Below, one piece after another: positions 51,715 to 60,674 of a stretch of 64,000 nucleotides of DNA (position 1 is its first letter; the number at the start of each line of letters is the position of its first letter). The stretch is taken from positions 28,858 to 92,857 of the forward strand of contig DASXLB010000080.1 in the NCBI GenBank assembly GCA_036496585.1, written 5' to 3'. Source of the stretch: Vicinamibacterales bacterium (lineage in GTDB: Bacteria; Acidobacteriota; Vicinamibacteria; Vicinamibacterales; 2-12-FULL-66-21). A model generated the notes under the pieces. It was not told the DNA's origin, made no database searches, and saw only the letters and a program-made list of their open reading frames with translations. Made by a program: the position numbers and the translations under genes.

Positions 51715-52803
51715 CTAGAAGACGAGCATTGCGTGCAGCGCCAGCTTGCGCTGCCGCGGCTGTGCCGGCACGAACCCGGCGAATCGCGTGTCGTCGAGGT
51801 CGAGCATCAGCGCGGTGAGGACGGGGCCCTGATGCGGAAACCAGTAGGCGACGCCGGCGATCTCGCGCCGGCGGACCTGAGCCGCCGCGTCCGCGTCCGG
51901 TGTGATCCGATCGACGCGCAGGAGCCCTTCCCAGCCGTGCGTGGACTTCGGGACGACCCACGCCGACCAGGCGCGGCCGCGCAGCGGCGCGACGGCGGTG
52001 GTCACCTGATCGATGGCACGCATCGTGTCGTAGGCGGCGGTCACATAGCGATGCTCGAACGTCACCGACGCGCTGGTGCGGCGTCGCTCAGCGTCGCTGA
52101 CGTAGGCATCGCGATCATAGAACCCGTTGACCTGGAGCCCGCGCAGGACGCCACGCCGCGGAAACGGCCGCAGCGTGCCGCGCGTCATCCAGCCCTTCTG
52201 ATCGTTCGGATCGACGTGGCTGTAGCCTTCGCCGTTGTAGAGGCCCGTATGGACGTCGCCGTAGCCGTCCGGCAGCGTGTAGTGCATCGACACGCCGACG
52301 TCTGCGAAATTCAGGTACCCGTCGCGCTCCTCGAATTCCTGTCCCTGGAAGCGGTAGCGGTAGATCTCGTCCATATGTACCAGCCAGGGCGTCGGCTGGA
52401 TGCCCAGCCGGACGTAGGTGTCCTTGCTGCGCAGCGCGTCGTCGAGATTCCACTGCAGGTAGGCGAACTTCAGACGCAGGGTGTAGCTGCCGTTCAGCGC
52501 GGATCCGGTGCCGGTCTCGCGGGTGACGTCGGTGGTGAGTCGAAAGGAAATCCGCTTCGAGGCGTTGCCGGTCAGGTTGATGTAGGCGCGGGTGATCTCG
52601 AACTGGCTCTGCTCGACCTGGTTACCGTCGGCGTCGGTAATCTTCGGCTCCTGCTGGATGCTGTAGTCCGTGAAGATCGTGGTGCCGACACGGATCGAAG
52701 GGGTGTCGGCCGGCGTCGTCGGAACCGACTGTGCCAAGGCCGGCACGGCGATCGTCAGGAGCAGCCAACCTGACAGGGATGACAGAATTCGCGGCGCGCG
52801 CAA
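51715..52803 (-). CDS. OprP/OprO-like porin 2 (tandem paralog)
   Basis: 362 residues from a TTG at 52803, with a signal peptide (SGWLLLTIAVPALAQ) and a C-terminal Phe. It shares length, strand layout and segments (YINLTGNASKRISFRLT, LKFAYLQWNLDD, VAYWFPHQGPV) with porin 1, so the two arose by tandem duplication. No PHO-box repeats were found upstream; TAGTAT lies 6 bp before the TTG. It may therefore be expressed under conditions different from porin 1. Confidence 0.83.
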   Translation of the reverse strand: MRAPRILSSLSGWLLLTIAVPALAQSVPTTPADTPSIRVGTTIFTDYSIQQEPKITDADGNQVEQSQFEITRAYINLTGNASKRISFRLTTDVTRETGTGSALNGSYTLRLKFAYLQWNLDDALRSKDTYVRLGIQPTPWLVHMDEIYRYRFQGQEFEERDGYLNFADVGVSMHYTLPDGYGDVHTGLYNGEGYSHVDPNDQKGWMTRGTLRPFPRRGVLRGLQVNGFYDRDAYVSDAERRRTSASVTFEHRYVTAAYDTMRAIDQVTTAVAPLRGRAWSAWVVPKSTHGWEGLLRVDRITPDADAAAQVRRREIAGVAYWFPHQGPVLTALMLDLDDTRFAGFVPAQPRQRKLALHAMLVF

Positions 52804-52808
52804 GTGGA

Positions 52809-52815
52809 TATACTA
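52809..52815. promoter_or_regulatory. overlapping divergent -10 elements
   Basis: TATACT on the plus strand (52809-52814) and TAGTAT on the minus strand (52815-52810) overlap by five bases. The minus copy is 6 bp before the porin 2 TTG; the plus copy points to the small exported-protein gene and efflux operon. Confidence 0.5.
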
Positions 52816-52836
52816 CTGATTCTCGGATCTGCGGGA

Positions 52837-53133
52837 ATGCTGTCGAAGCTGCGCGCCCTTGTCGGCGCTTTGATCGTGTGCCTCGTCGTGGTGCCGGCGT
52901 TCGTCCGCGCGACGCGGACGTTCGACCCCGGTCCAAGGCCGCGGCTCGCGCCCAGCTTCAACAAGTCGTTCGACGTCCCCCCCGACGTCGCGGCGCCGCC
53001 GCCGGACGCGGCGGCCTCGCCGCTGCTGCGGCCGGTCGGTCCTGCGCCGCAGCTCCCGCGCCTGCCGATCCCCATCGAGCCACAGCACGTCATCGCTTCC
53101 CTTCGCGGTCCTCCCGCGGTCGTCCGCTCCTAG
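52837..53133 (+). CDS. small Pro-rich exported protein, unknown
   Basis: 98 residues: a signal/anchor (LRALVGALIVCLVVVPAFVRA) then a Pro/Ala/Arg-rich tail with no recognised domain. The ATG at 52837 lies downstream of the TATACT; an in-frame GTG at 52804 would precede the promoter. It is the first gene before the efflux adaptor (66-bp gap), so it may be a leader gene of that operon. Low information content leaves some doubt that it is translated. Confidence 0.4.
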   Translation: MLSKLRALVGALIVCLVVVPAFVRATRTFDPGPRPRLAPSFNKSFDVPPDVAAPPPDAAASPLLRPVGPAPQLPRLPIPIEPQHVIASLRGPPAVVRS

Positions 53134-53199
53134 CCATCCGTCGTCGTCATCGGGTTGGTCGTAGCTGCCGGGGCCCTGCCCGCGGCGGGAGTTGCACGC

Positions 53200-54411
53200 A
53201 TGAAGCGAGTCGTAGGTATCTGCGCGCTCGGCGTCGCCACCGCAGTCTCTGCCTGTACACGGGCGAGCGCGGGGGCTGCCGAGCGCAAGCCGGATGCGAA
53301 AACCGTCGCGGTGGCCCCGGTCACCCGCGGTGACGTCACCCAGGCGCTCACCATCGGCGCCGAGTTCCGCGCCAACCAGGAGATCGACGTCCACGCCAAG
53401 GTGGCCGGCTACCTGCAGTCGATCACCGTCGACGTCGGCGACCACGTCAAGGAAGGGCAGTTGCTCGCGTTGCTGGAGGTGCCCGAGCTGCAGAACGAAG
53501 CGCAGCAGGACGAGGCGGCCATCACCCGCGCCGCGGAGGACGTCAACCGCGCCCAGGCGGATCTCGATCGCGCCGGCGCCGCGCACGACGCGTCGCACCT
53601 GGCTGCGGCGCGGCTGGCCGCCGTCGACAAGACACGCCCGAAGCTGATCGCGCAGCAGGATCTCGACGAGGTCGCCTCGCGCGACCGCCAGGCGGAAGCG
53701 CAGGTCGCCACGGCCAAGGCCTCGGTGGCGGCGGCACGAGGTCAGCTCGAGTACGCCAGGGCGAACGGCCGCAAGACGCAGACGTTGCTCAACTACACCC
53801 GGATCTCGGCGCCGTTCTCGGGCGTGATCACGCGCCGCTACGCCGACCATGGCGCGATGATCCAGGCCGGCACCTCGTCGCAGACGCAGACGATGCCGAT
53901 CGTGCGGCTGTCGGAGGTCGACACGCTGCGCCTGGTCCTGGCGGTGCCGGAGTCGGCGGTGCCGAGCATCCGGCTCAAGACGCCGGTCACGGTTGCTGTG
54001 CCGGCCATCGGCCGCACGTTCGCCGGCGCGGTCGCGCGCTTCGCCGATCGGCTCGATCCGGATACCCGGACGATGCCGGTGGAGGTCGATGTGCCGAACC
54101 CGTCGGGGGAGCTGATGCCGGGCATGAACGCCGCCGCGACGATAGCGCTCAGGGAGGCGCGTGACGTGCTGACGGTGCCGGTCGAGGCGATCGACCGGGG
54201 CGGCGGACGCGGCAGCCTGGTCGTCGTCACCAGAGATGGCGTGATCGAGCCGCGCACGGTGACGGTGGGGCTGGAGTCGGCGTCGCGGGTCGAGGTCAGC
54301 GGACCGATCGCGGCCGGCGACCTCGTGGTGATCGGCGCGCGTGACCAGTTGAAGCGCGGCACGGCGGTGACGCCGAAGATCGTGTCGCCGGCGACGCAAG
54401 GGGAGAAGTGA
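53200..54411 (+). CDS. RND efflux periplasmic adaptor (HlyD/AcrA-like)
   Basis: 403 residues from the ATG at 53200, with a lipoprotein-type signal (ICALGVATAVSAC, Cys at about 19). Barrel-sandwich halves are VHAKVAGYLQSITVDVGDHV and TRISAPFSGVITRRYADHGA, with a long helical hairpin between (about 95-190). It couples the RND pump downstream, whose start overlaps its stop, to the TolC-like channel. Substrate class (drug, solvent or lipid) cannot be read. Confidence 0.92.
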   Translation: MKRVVGICALGVATAVSACTRASAGAAERKPDAKTVAVAPVTRGDVTQALTIGAEFRANQEIDVHAKVAGYLQSITVDVGDHVKEGQLLALLEVPELQNEAQQDEAAITRAAEDVNRAQADLDRAGAAHDASHLAAARLAAVDKTRPKLIAQQDLDEVASRDRQAEAQVATAKASVAAARGQLEYARANGRKTQTLLNYTRISAPFSGVITRRYADHGAMIQAGTSSQTQTMPIVRLSEVDTLRLVLAVPESAVPSIRLKTPVTVAVPAIGRTFAGAVARFADRLDPDTRTMPVEVDVPNPSGELMPGMNAAATIALREARDVLTVPVEAIDRGGGRGSLVVVTRDGVIEPRTVTVGLESASRVEVSGPIAAGDLVVIGARDQLKRGTAVTPKIVSPATQGEK

Positions 54412-57400
54412 TGCCGCGCTTCTCGATCAAGAACCCTTACTTCATCGTCGTCGCGTGCCTCATCGTCTCGGTCATCGGGCTCACCAGTCTGCTGCGGATG
54501 CCGGTGGATCTCTTCCCGACGATCAACATTCCGCAAGTGGTGGTCGCCACGTTCTACAGCGGCATGCCGCCGGAGCAGATCGAGACGGACATCACCGGCC
54601 GGTTCGAGCGTTTCTTCACGCTCGGCGCCGGCATCGACCACATGGAATCACGGTCGTTGCCCGGGACGAGCATCATCAAGGTGTTCTTCCAGCCGGGGAC
54701 CAACGCCGACTCCGACGTCACCGAGATCTCGAACCTGGCGATGGCCGACCTGCGGCGGCTGCCGCCGGGCACGCTGCCGCCGATCGTCCAGAAGTTCGAC
54801 GCCTCCAGTTTGCCGGTGTGCCTGATCACCCTGCGCGGGGAAGGGCTGACCGAGACGCAACTGCGCGACCTGGGGCAATTCACCATCCGCAACCAGCTCG
54901 CCGCCGTGCCGGGCGCGTCGGTGCCGCCCCCGTTCGGCGGCAAGTACCGCCAGATCATGGTCTACGTCGATCCCGACAAGCTGCAGGCGTACCAGATGAG
55001 CCCGATGGACGTGGTCCGCGCGGTGAACAACGCGAATCTGATCCTGCCGTCGGGCGACGTCAAGATCGGCCCGTTCGACTACACCATCTTCACCAACAGC
55101 CAGTTCCGCGACATCGACGACATCAACCGCATTCCGCTGAAGAGCGACGGTCCGGCGATCGTCACGGTCGGCGACATCGGCAGGGCGCTCGACGCGAACC
55201 AGATCCAGAACAACGTCGTCCGCGTCGACGGCCAGAACTCGGCCTACCTGCCGGTGATGAAGCAGGGGGGCGACACCAACACCATCGCGGTCGTCGACGG
55301 CGTCAAGGCGGTGGTCGACACTCTCGTCGACACGCCGCCGCAGCTGCGGGCAGACGTCGTGTTCGATCAGTCGCTGTTCGTCAAGCGCGCGATCGAGACG
55401 CTGCTGGACGAAGGCGGGATCGGGCTGGCGCTGACCGGGCTGATGGTGCTGGTGTTCCTCGGCAGTTTCCGTGCGACCGCCGGCGTGTTCCTGGCGATCC
55501 CGCTCTCGGTGCTGGCAGCGATCGTTGTCCTGTATGCCGGCGGCGCCTCGATCAACACGATGATCCTCGCCGGCTTCGCGCTGGTGTTCTCGCGGCTCAT
55601 CGACAACGCGGTGATCGTCCTCGAGAACATCTACCGCCACCTCGAGCTGGGGGAGACGCCGGCTGTGGCGGCCGAACGCGGCGGCGACGAGGTGTCGATG
55701 GCGGTGCTCGCCGCGACCCTCACCAGTTCGGTGGTGTTTTTCCCGGTGATGTTCCTCTACGGCGTCAGTCGCTTCCTGTTTTCGGCGCTGGCGCTGGCGG
55801 TCGTGCTCGCGCTGTTCGCGTCGTACTTCGTGGCGCTGACGGTCGTGCCGCTTTTCTGCGCGCGCTTCATGAAGGCGCCCTCGCACTCGCATCATCACCC
55901 GGGTCATCCGGAATTCGACAGCGGCGCCGAAGAAGGGATCGTCGGTACGGTTCCCGACGACGAGAACCGGCGGATGCCGATCGCGCAACCGAGTCTGTCG
56001 CGCATGGAGCGCTTCAACCGGGGGTTCAGCCACGGATTCGAGGCGCTGCTCGGCTGGTACGAAGGACGGGTCCGCGTCTCGCTGCGGCGGCCGGCGCTGG
56101 TGCTCGTCGCCGTGCTGGTCTTCTGCGCGTCGGCGCTGATGCTCTCGCCGCTGCTCGGCCTGTCGTTCTTCCCGCGCACCGACGCCGGGCAGTTCATGAT
56201 CAACATGAAGGCCCCGTCCGGCACCCGCATCGAAGTGACGTCGGGCCAGGTCGCCGAAGTCGAGGCCATCGTCAAGCGCATCGTCGATCCCGCCGACCTG
56301 GAGCTGGTGGTCGCCAACATCGGTGTGCAGCCGGGCTTCTCGTCGATCTACACCAGCAACGCCGGGCCCCACACCGCGACGGTGCAGGTGGCGCTTCGGG
56401 AGAAGCACCGGATCGGCAGCTATCAGTACATCGCGCGCGTTCGCCAGGCGATGGCCCAGGAGCTGCCGGACATCAGCGCGTTCTTCAGCTCCGGCGGGAT
56501 GGTCGACGCGATTCTCAATCAGGGACTGCCGGCGCCGATCGACGTGCAGCTGAGCGGCTCGAATCTCGAGCTGGTGCACGCGACGGCGGCGGACCTCGCC
56601 GGTGAGCTGCGGTCGGTCGCCGGGGTCAGCGACGCCTTCGTCCCGCAGGACGTCGACTATCCCTCGCTGCGCCTCGACGTCGATCGGGCCCGCGCCGCGA
56701 TGCTGGGGCTGAACCAGCGCGAGGTCGTCGGCAACGTCATCACCGCGCTGACCTCGAACCAGATGATCGCGCCGAGCTACTGGGTCGACCCCAAGAGCGG
56801 GAACGACTACCTGCTGACCGTGCAATACCCGGAGGATCGCATCCACACCCTGCTCGATCTGCGGGGCATTCCGCTGCACGCCGAGAAGATCCGCAACCCG
56901 ACGACGCTCGACGCGGTGACGACGGTGACGCCGCTCAAGTCGCCGACCGAGATCGACCACTACCAGATCCGCCGGGTGGTCGACATCTACGTCAACCCTG
57001 CGGGAGAGGACCTCGGCGGAGTCGCCAAAGGCGTGCGCGCCGCGATCGCGCGCCTGCACCTGCCGGCGGGGGTCAAGGTCGACCTGCGCGGCATGGTGCA
57101 GGGGATGGAGGCAAGCTTCACGAGCTTCGCCGGCGGCCTGTCGCTGGCGCTGGTCCTCCTCTACCTGATTCTCGTCGCCCAGTTCCGGTCGGTCGTCGAT
57201 CCGCTGCTCATCCTGCTCGCCGTGCCGACCGGCCTCGCCGGCGTCGTCATCGCGCTCCTGCTCACCGCGACGACGCTGAACGTGCAGTCGCTGATGGGGG
57301 TGCTGATGATGGTCGGCATGGTCGTGTCGAACAGCATCCTGATCGTCGAATTCACGCACCGGCTCGAGCAGGACGGCGAGCCGCTCGTCGACGCGGTCGT

Positions 57401-57617
57401 CAGCTCGTGCCGGATCCGGCTGCGGCCGATCCTGATGACGTCGCTGGCGACAGTGTTCGGGTTGATCCCGATGGCGCTCAAACTCGGGACCGGCAGCGAA
57501 GCCTACGCGCCGCTGGCCCGCGCGATCATCGGCGGGCTGCTCGTCTCGGTCGCGATGACGGTGGTCGTCGTGCCGGCCGCCTACCTGTTGGTCTACCGCA
57601 GGGTGCGTCATGCATAG
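54411..57617 (+). CDS. RND efflux pump (HAE-like) with altered proton-relay residues
   Basis: 1068 residues, full length with twelve helices and two large periplasmic loops. TM4 reads SRLIDNAVIVLEN where AcrB has two consecutive Asp, so only the first Asp remains. TM10 reads GMVVSNSILIVEF, replacing the AcrB Lys with Ser. A His-rich cytoplasmic loop (KAPSHSHHHPGH) precedes the second half. Transport may therefore use a rearranged proton pathway. ATG 54411 (or GTG 54408) follows AGGGGAG. Confidence 0.92.
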   Translation: MPRFSIKNPYFIVVACLIVSVIGLTSLLRMPVDLFPTINIPQVVVATFYSGMPPEQIETDITGRFERFFTLGAGIDHMESRSLPGTSIIKVFFQPGTNADSDVTEISNLAMADLRRLPPGTLPPIVQKFDASSLPVCLITLRGEGLTETQLRDLGQFTIRNQLAAVPGASVPPPFGGKYRQIMVYVDPDKLQAYQMSPMDVVRAVNNANLILPSGDVKIGPFDYTIFTNSQFRDIDDINRIPLKSDGPAIVTVGDIGRALDANQIQNNVVRVDGQNSAYLPVMKQGGDTNTIAVVDGVKAVVDTLVDTPPQLRADVVFDQSLFVKRAIETLLDEGGIGLALTGLMVLVFLGSFRATAGVFLAIPLSVLAAIVVLYAGGASINTMILAGFALVFSRLIDNAVIVLENIYRHLELGETPAVAAERGGDEVSMAVLAATLTSSVVFFPVMFLYGVSRFLFSALALAVVLALFASYFVALTVVPLFCARFMKAPSHSHHHPGHPEFDSGAEEGIVGTVPDDENRRMPIAQPSLSRMERFNRGFSHGFEALLGWYEGRVRVSLRRPALVLVAVLVFCASALMLSPLLGLSFFPRTDAGQFMINMKAPSGTRIEVTSGQVAEVEAIVKRIVDPADLELVVANIGVQPGFSSIYTSNAGPHTATVQVALREKHRIGSYQYIARVRQAMAQELPDISAFFSSGGMVDAILNQGLPAPIDVQLSGSNLELVHATAADLAGELRSVAGVSDAFVPQDVDYPSLRLDVDRARAAMLGLNQREVVGNVITALTSNQMIAPSYWVDPKSGNDYLLTVQYPEDRIHTLLDLRGIPLHAEKIRNPTTLDAVTTVTPLKSPTEIDHYQIRRVVDIYVNPAGEDLGGVAKGVRAAIARLHLPAGVKVDLRGMVQGMEASFTSFAGGLSLALVLLYLILVAQFRSVVDPLLILLAVPTGLAGVVIALLLTATTLNVQSLMGVLMMVGMVVSNSILIVEFTHRLEQDGEPLVDAVVSSCRIRLRPILMTSLATVFGLIPMALKLGTGSEAYAPLARAIIGGLLVSVAMTVVVVPAAYLLVYRRVRHA

Positions 57618-58911
57618 GAGGGCTGTCGCCTTTGCGGCGCTCGCCTGGTGCGCGGTGCCGTTCCAGGCCGCCGCCCAGAATCCGTCTACGCCGCGCACGT
57701 TGACCCTGCCCGACGCCGAACAGCTCGCGCTCCAGCGCCACCCGACGATCAAGGTCGGCGAAGCGGCGGCGCTCGCGGCGCACGAGATGGTGCACGAGGC
57801 GCGGTCGGCCTATCTGCCGACGGCGGTCGGCGCCGTGACTGCGGCCGACGCGTCGGCCGAGTCGACCCGCATCGCCGCCGGCGGCCTGAACAACCCGACG
57901 GTGTTCGATCGCCTGGCGACGGGCGTGGCGGTGTCGCAGCTGGTGACCGACTTCGGTCGTACGCATGATCTCGTCCAAAGCACGACGCTCAGCGCCGAAT
58001 CGCGCGACCGGGAGACCGACGCGCGTCGCGCCGACGTGTTGCTGGTCGTCGATCGGAGTTACTTCGACGCCCTGCGGGCCCAGGCGGTGCTCCGCGTGGC
58101 GGAAGAGACGGTGACGACCCGCCAGACGGTCGCCGACCAGATCCAGGCGCTCGCCGACAGCAACCTGAAGTCGAGTCTCGACGTCAGCTTCGCGCGGGTC
58201 AATCTGGGGGAGGCGCAGCTGCTGCGGGTGCAGGCGCAGAACGACTTGGCCTCGGCGCAGGCGGCGCTCTCCGCTGCGGTCGGCGACCCGGTGTCGTCGA
58301 GCTATCTGCTCGTCGACGAAGGAGACCTGTCGCCGCCGCCGGACGACAGCGCCGCGCTCGTGGCGGAAGCGCTCCGGAGTCGTCCCGACGTGGCCGCGCG
58401 CCGGCTGGCCGCCGATGCCGCGACCAAGTTCGCCGAGGCGGAGCGGGCGTTGTGGATGCCGTCGCTGGCGGCGGTCGGGGTGGCCGGCGTCACGCCCTAT
58501 CACGCAAACGGCATCACCGACCACTACGCGGCCGCCGGCGTGAACCTGACGGTGCCGCTGAGCAACGGCGGCCTCTTCAACGCGCGGCACGCCGAAGCAG
58601 CGTTCCGCGCGGAGGCGCTGCAGGAGAGCGCGCGCGAGCTCGAGAACGGCATCGCCCGCGACGTGACCATCGCCTGGCTCGCCACGCGGACGGCCTTCCA
58701 GCGCCTCGACCTGACCCGGGCGCTGCTGGCGCAGGCCTCCGATGCCCTCGAGCTCGCGCAATCGCGATACAACCTGGGCCTGACCTCGATCGTCGAGCTG
58801 ACCCAGGCGCAGCTGAACAAGACCTCGGCCGAGATCGCGCAGTCCAGCGCGCGATACGACTACCGGGCCCGCCTGGCGGCGCTGCGCTACACGACCGGCA
58901 CCCTGAAGTGA
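57610..58911 (+). CDS. TolC-family outer-membrane efflux protein
   Basis: 433 residues with a signal peptide ending at AAAQ. Two TolC structural repeats are visible, including LTLPDAEQLALQRHPTIKV and LELAQSRYNLGLTSIVELTQAQLN. It overlaps the pump gene by 8 bp and closes the adaptor-pump-channel operon. It is the second TolC-type protein in the window, distinct from the metal-efflux one at 24.9-26.1 kb. Confidence 0.93.
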   Translation: MHRRAVAFAALAWCAVPFQAAAQNPSTPRTLTLPDAEQLALQRHPTIKVGEAAALAAHEMVHEARSAYLPTAVGAVTAADASAESTRIAAGGLNNPTVFDRLATGVAVSQLVTDFGRTHDLVQSTTLSAESRDRETDARRADVLLVVDRSYFDALRAQAVLRVAEETVTTRQTVADQIQALADSNLKSSLDVSFARVNLGEAQLLRVQAQNDLASAQAALSAAVGDPVSSSYLLVDEGDLSPPPDDSAALVAEALRSRPDVAARRLAADAATKFAEAERALWMPSLAAVGVAGVTPYHANGITDHYAAAGVNLTVPLSNGGLFNARHAEAAFRAEALQESARELENGIARDVTIAWLATRTAFQRLDLTRALLAQASDALELAQSRYNLGLTSIVELTQAQLNKTSAEIAQSSARYDYRARLAALRYTTGTLK

Positions 58912-58953
58912 CGATGGCCCGATGTGTGAACGAACGCCCCATCCCGCCTGCAT

Positions 58954-59013
58954 GTTTCAGGCGTGTTAACTCGCCTCCCCTGCCGTCGCGTTTACACCAA
59001 TGTTGCATATGAT
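58954..59013 (+). promoter_or_regulatory. two PHO-box-like pairs upstream of DUF47-Pit
   Basis: GTTTC (58954-58958) and GTTAA (58965-58969) are 11 bp apart. A second pair, TTTAC (58991-58995) and GTTGC (59002-59006), shares the 13-mer TTACACCAATGTT with the pstB box. TATGAT (59008-59013) is the likely -10. The 21-bp rule is not met, so details are uncertain. Confidence 0.45.
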
Positions 59014-59036
59014 GGCGGCGACGAAAGGGGTGGATT

Positions 59037-59654
59037 TTGGCGTTCAGGCTGATCCCGAAGGAAGAGCGGTTCTACGACGACTTCACCGCGATGGCCGAGC
59101 AGATTCGCGTCGGCGCGGATCTGCTCGACCAGATGCTGCGTCCGGACCGTCCGCTCTGGGACAAGGCCGATGAGATCAAGGAGATCGAGCACAAGTGCGA
59201 TTTCTTGACCCACGAGATCATCCAGCGCCTCAACCGCACGTTCGTGACGCCGCTCGACCGCGAAGACATCCACACCCTGGCGCGCTCGCTCGACGACGTG
59301 ATGGACGCGATCGACGCTTCGGCGACCATCCTGCGCCTCTATCAGATCGAGGCCGTGCGCCCCGGCGCGCGTGAGCTGGCGCACCTGGTGCGCGAGTCGG
59401 CGCAGCAGGTCGTCGGCGCCATCAAGGCGCTCGAAGGGCGGAAGGGGGTCGCCGAGTGCGCCGTCGAGATCAACCGCCTCGAGAACGAGGCCGACCGCGC
59501 GCACCAGGCCGCCGTGCAGTCGCTGTTCAAAGAGGAGAAGGACGCGGTGGTGATCATGAAGTGGAAGGAGATCTTCGACTTCCTCGAGCAGGCGACCGAC
59601 CGCTGTGAAGACGTCGCGAACGTGCTCGAAGGCGTGGTGGTGAAGCACGCGTGA
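59037..59654 (+). CDS. DUF47 (PhoU-like) Pit accessory protein
   Basis: 205 residues of all-helical PhoU-like fold beginning FRLIPKEERFYDDF, the usual DUF47 N-terminus. The TTG at 59037 has GAAAGGGG upstream. ATDRCEDVANVLEG near the end is the second metal-binding helix. DUF47 proteins regulate or assist the low-affinity phosphate transporter Pit, whose gene overlaps this stop (GTGA). It is distinct from phoU at 32.7 kb. Confidence 0.93.
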   Translation: MAFRLIPKEERFYDDFTAMAEQIRVGADLLDQMLRPDRPLWDKADEIKEIEHKCDFLTHEIIQRLNRTFVTPLDREDIHTLARSLDDVMDAIDASATILRLYQIEAVRPGARELAHLVRESAQQVVGAIKALEGRKGVAECAVEINRLENEADRAHQAAVQSLFKEEKDAVVIMKWKEIFDFLEQATDRCEDVANVLEGVVVKHA

Positions 59655-60670
59655 GTGTCGACGCCAATCTGTTCGCGGTCGGCGGCCTGATCCTGGTCGC
59701 CCTCTGTTTCGACTACATCAACGGCTTCCACGACGCGGCGAATTCGATCGCCACCGTGGTGTCGACCCGGGTGCTGTCGCCGGGCAAGGCGGTCATCTGG
59801 GCGGCGTTCTTCAACTTCGCCGCGGCCTTCCTGTTCGGCACCGCCGTCGCGAAGACGGTCGGTTCCGGGATGGTCGAATTGCGGGTGGTCACGTTCACGG
59901 TGATCTACGCCGGCCTGCTCGGGGCGATCGTCTGGGATCTCATCACCTGGTATTACGGTCTGCCGACCAGTTCGTCGCACGCGCTGTTCGGCGGCTACGC
60001 CGGCGCGGCCGTCGCCAAGGCGGGCTTCGGCGCGATCATCCTCAGCGGCTGGTACAAGACCCTCATCTTCATCGTCATCTCTCCGCTGGTCGGGCTGATC
60101 GTCGGGCTGGGCGTGATGGTCTCGATCTTCTGGATCTTCCGTAACTTCCGCCCGGGCCGCGTCGATCATTGGTTCCGGCGTCTGCAGCTGCTGTCGGCCG
60201 CCGCGTTCTCGCTGATGCACGGCGCCAACGACGCGCAGAAGACGATGGGCATCATCGCCGGTGCGCTGGTGACCGGCGGCTATCTGCAGCTGGAGAACGG
60301 GCAGCTGCCGATTCCGCGGCTCGTCGAGCTCGCCGCCTACTCGGCGATCGGCCTCGGGACGCTGACCGGCGGCTGGCGCATCATCCACACGATGGGGTCT
60401 AAGATCACCAAGCTGCAGCCGATGGGCGGCTTCGCCGCCGAGACCGGCGCGGCGGTCGCGATTTTCATCGCCACGCAGTTCGGCGTCGGCGTCAGCTCGA
60501 CCCACACGATCACCGGCGCGATCGTCGGCGTCGGGGCGACGCGGCGGCTGTCGGCGGTGCGCTGGGGCGTCGCCGGCCAGATCGTCTGGGCGTGGGTGCT
60601 GACGATCCCGACCGCCGCGTTGATCGGCGCGGCGATGTACTACCTCTTCGCGCTGGCGGGCTTCCGCTAG
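59651..60670 (+). CDS. pit: inorganic phosphate transporter (Pit family)
   Basis: 339 residues with about ten helices. The two inverted-repeat signatures are FDYINGFHDAANSIATVVST and SLMHGANDAQKTMGIIAGAL, with SSTHTITGAIVGVGATRR near the end. It imports metal-phosphate by proton symport, the low-affinity counterpart of PstSCAB. The GTG at 59651 overlaps the DUF47 stop. Convergent with phoR, 4 bp apart. Confidence 0.95.
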   Translation: MSVDANLFAVGGLILVALCFDYINGFHDAANSIATVVSTRVLSPGKAVIWAAFFNFAAAFLFGTAVAKTVGSGMVELRVVTFTVIYAGLLGAIVWDLITWYYGLPTSSSHALFGGYAGAAVAKAGFGAIILSGWYKTLIFIVISPLVGLIVGLGVMVSIFWIFRNFRPGRVDHWFRRLQLLSAAAFSLMHGANDAQKTMGIIAGALVTGGYLQLENGQLPIPRLVELAAYSAIGLGTLTGGWRIIHTMGSKITKLQPMGGFAAETGAAVAIFIATQFGVGVSSTHTITGAIVGVGATRRLSAVRWGVAGQIVWAWVLTIPTAALIGAAMYYLFALAGFR

Positions 60671-60674
60671 ACGG

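Noticed and set aside
52771-52785. TGACAGGGATGACAG, which reads like an E. coli PHO box (CTGTCAT...CTGTCA) on the minus strand
   Set aside because: It lies inside the porin 2 signal-peptide codons, its two copies are 9 bp apart rather than 11, and no -10 follows at the spacing seen elsewhere.
54648-57752. 1034-residue minus-strand frame under the RND pump
   Set aside because: Antisense shadow of a clearly conserved pump gene; composition is Arg/His/Asp-rich without motifs.
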